A stretch of DNA of 31,040 nucleotides from Nemertoderma westbladi. Its lineage: Eukaryota > Xenacoelomorpha > Nemertodermatida > Nemertodermatidae. Made by a program: the position numbers and the translations under genes. The stretch spans positions 1 to 31,040 of the forward strand of contig JAUCBJ010000316.1 in assembly GCA_032718475.1 (NCBI GenBank), given 5' to 3'. This document shows positions 29,127 through 31,040 of the stretch, piece after piece; within the stretch, counting starts at the first letter, position 1, and each line of letters starts with the position of its first letter. The notes beneath the pieces were generated by a model. The model ran no database searches. It was not told the DNA's origin and saw only the letters and a program-made list of their open reading frames with translations.

Positions 29127-30100
29127 CCCCCCCCCCCCCCCCCCCAAAAAAAAAAAATTTTACAAATTAAAATGAGATTGCATGAAATTTGAAACAGAGA
29201 TAATTTCACCTCCCTTCTCCTTGCTGGGTGAGCCAGAATTTATATTTTCGCTACAAGCGTTTGAAAAAGGTGTCTCCGTCGATATTGCACCAGTTACACC
29301 GCAGTTATTCTTCAAACATTTAGTGATTTGTTAGTACTAGTGGAAAGCTGACCGTGCAAGGATTCCAAATATGTAAAAATATTTTAATTTGGTTGGGAAA
29401 TAGCTGAGATATGGGCATTCGAATTTTACATGTATTTGCTTCCGATGCAGGCCATTTATTCTATTATTAAATACACAACGTTCTAGAACATTTTGTTTAT
29501 CTCATAAGTAGCTTGGCACCAATGCAATGCCTACATGATAATACAATATAGTATCATGAAACTAAATCAATTAGCACAATAATTAATTAGTAAGGACGCC
29601 AGACAATAACATTTCACCAAAGTTCCACTCAACAGTTTCTCCACCGCCGTTCACCGCCGCTCACCACCGCCGTTCTACATGATAATACTAGTATATGGAT
29701 ATTCATACATAATCAAAATGTTCTAGAACATTGTGTATTTATTTAATAGAATAAATGGCCCGCAGCGGAAGCAAAGACATGCAAAATTCGAATGCCCATA
29801 TATCAGCTATTCCCCAACCAAATTCAAATAATTTTACACATTTGGAATCCTTGCACGGTCAGCTTTCCACTAGTACCAACAAATCACTAAATGTTTGAAG
29901 AATAACTGCGGTGTAACTGGTGCAATATCGACGGAGACACCTTTTTCAAACGCTTTAGCTAAAGAATGAAAGCGAAAATAAAAATTCTGGCTCACCCAGT
30001 CAGTGGTCGGGAGGTGAAACTACAGTATCTCTGTTTCAAATTTCATGCAATCTCATTAAGATTTGTAAAAAAAATTGGGGGGGGGGGGGGGGGGGGGGGG
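29127..30100. mobile_element. Inverted-repeat element with C/G homopolymer ends
   Basis: Left arm 29127-29495 and right arm 29715-30100 are reverse complements over roughly 370 bp with scattered mismatches. Shared segments include ATGAGATTGCATGAAATTTG, GGTGTCTCCGTCGATATTGC and GACCGTGCAAGGATTCC. The arms begin with C19 (29127-29145) and end with G24 (30077-30100), so the homopolymer is part of each terminus. The 220-bp centre is non-coding, with a CACCGCCG-type repeat near 29640-29675 and two copies of CTACATGATAATAC. No transposase is encoded, so it is a non-autonomous foldback or MITE. TA lies next to both homopolymer ends, but no certain target duplication was found. Confidence 0.8.
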
Positions 30101-30655
30101 TACACCATTTTCGGACAACTCTTCGATTTATCACTCTCTGCGTTTCAAAATTGTTCAAAATTTTGAACCTAATCACATGAAAGTTTTTTTATATGATAGA
30201 TCAAAGATGGGGCAACATAACTATCAGGCGAAATTTTGTTAAAATAATTCTGCACCGCTAGGTGGCGCTGCAAATTTATACAAATTTTTAGGTTTTTTAT
30301 AAATAGTATTAAATTTTATTAACAAAAAATTTCGAAAAGTTGCCTGATACTTTTATGCAGGGTGGCTATCTAGACACCCACAGGAAGTTTCAGACTAATT
30401 ACTCAAAAATTGTAGAAGTAGTAGGGTTTTGAAGTTGACAATTTTATGAAAAAAATATTTGGAGATAATCGACCTTTCATTATACATAGTAATAGTAATT
30501 TCAATAGGATTCCGTAAATGGAAATTTACATAACTTGAAAACGAAAAGAGCTATTAAATAGCGGTTTTCAGATTTGGAAACACCATTCAATGGTGCATTA
30601 CAATAGACCATAAAAAAAATTTCGACATATTTTGGAACAAAATGGTGTACCCCCC
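30095..30655. mobile_element. Small TIR element (MITE-like), ~560 bp
   Basis: GGGGGGTACACCATTTT at 30095-30111 is mirrored exactly by AAAATGGTGTACCCCCC at 30639-30655. The interior holds another inverted pair around CTATCAGGCGAAATTTT (30221) and its reverse near 30335-30352, and a perfect CACCATTCAATGGTG palindrome near 30582-30596. There is no coding sequence. Its left end uses the G-run that closes the neighbouring inverted-repeat element, so the two are adjoining or nested. Confidence 0.6.
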
Positions 30656-31040
30656 TCTTAAAGGCGAACGACCTAGTACAGTACAGTATAACCAAATTAT
30701 AGGCCTTCACTTAATTATCTACCGGTGTCACAGGTGAAAATAATTCAAATAATTAACTCTAATTAATTAAATAATTACAAATTAGAACTCTAAGTGATCA
30801 GGAACTAATCTAAGAAATTTTGCGGAGTTTAGGACATACAATTAGCATAATTAAATTTCGTTATTTCGTTAATTAAATTATATTATGTTTCCTTTGGTAT
30901 TGATATTATTGGATAAATCTCATTTGTGTTACTAATCAATTAATATATATAACATATTTAACCTTAATTTCAATCCGATGCGGATTTCATAAATGCTTCA
31001 GATGTCATTATTGGATAAATATAAATATGACTGGACGAAA
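30656..31040. other. Unassigned AT-rich DNA at the window end
   Basis: No gene. TTATTGGATAAAT occurs twice (about 30906 and 31007). Otherwise plain AT-rich sequence. Confidence 0.4.

Overview
This is a eukaryotic, AT-rich window that almost certainly comes from an invertebrate animal. It carries a BEL/Pao LTR retrotransposon (a metazoan group), a non-LTR retrotransposon of the Jockey/CR1 type, several foldback or MITE-like inverted-repeat elements, minisatellites and long G/C homopolymers. There are no bacterial operons, no intact RNA genes and no clear multi-exon host gene. I cannot name the phylum from sequence alone.

Layout. 1-265 is an inverted partial copy of a repeat also found inside the large retroelement (about 5030-5295). 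1269-2306 (minus) is an unrecognised 345-codon ORF with a ~190-bp palindrome just upstream of its start. 2685-2827 is a (GGTT)n tract. 3563-19872 is one 16.3-kb LTR retrotransposon: LTRs of 1111 and 1143 bp beginning TGT and ending ACA, flanked by a perfect 5-bp target duplication (CTGGC). Its interior runs 5' leader (4674-6553), long gag region with DUF1759-like and zinc-knuckle parts (6554-9850), pol in the order aspartic protease, reverse transcriptase, RNase H, integrase, DUF5641 (9841-14670), a 1.8-kb AT-rich spacer with a duplicated hairpin-bearing module, and an extra downstream coding region of about 730 codons (16448-18651) of no family I recognise. Frameshifts and stops break gag, pol and the extra ORF alike, so this copy is defective as sequenced.

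20094-21612 is a foldback element whose terminal inverted repeats are opposed minisatellite arrays, flanked by an 8-bp target duplication (GACTGATG). 22025-26404 is a second opposed-array structure whose arms enclose a broken minus-strand LINE (about 23160-26072). 26630-26700 is a tRNA-like Pol III relic. 27308-27811 is a 3 x 168-bp tandem array directly upstream of a small secreted, probably GPI-anchored cysteine-rich protein gene (27890-28619), and a diverged copy of the same repeat lies downstream of that gene. 28700-30655 holds long poly-G/poly-C tracts, an inverted-repeat element with ~370-bp arms, and an adjoining ~560-bp TIR element.

How the parts work together: most of the window is mobile DNA. 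The BEL/Pao genes would form one gag-pol polyprotein system driven by the LTR promoter (TATA-like and AATAAA modules are visible in each LTR), with the third ORF as an accessory of unknown role. The only plausible host genes are the secreted protein at 27890-28619 and, less surely, the ORF at 1269-2306. Nearly all frame breaks sit in or beside short homopolymers, so assembly indel errors must be weighed against real decay.
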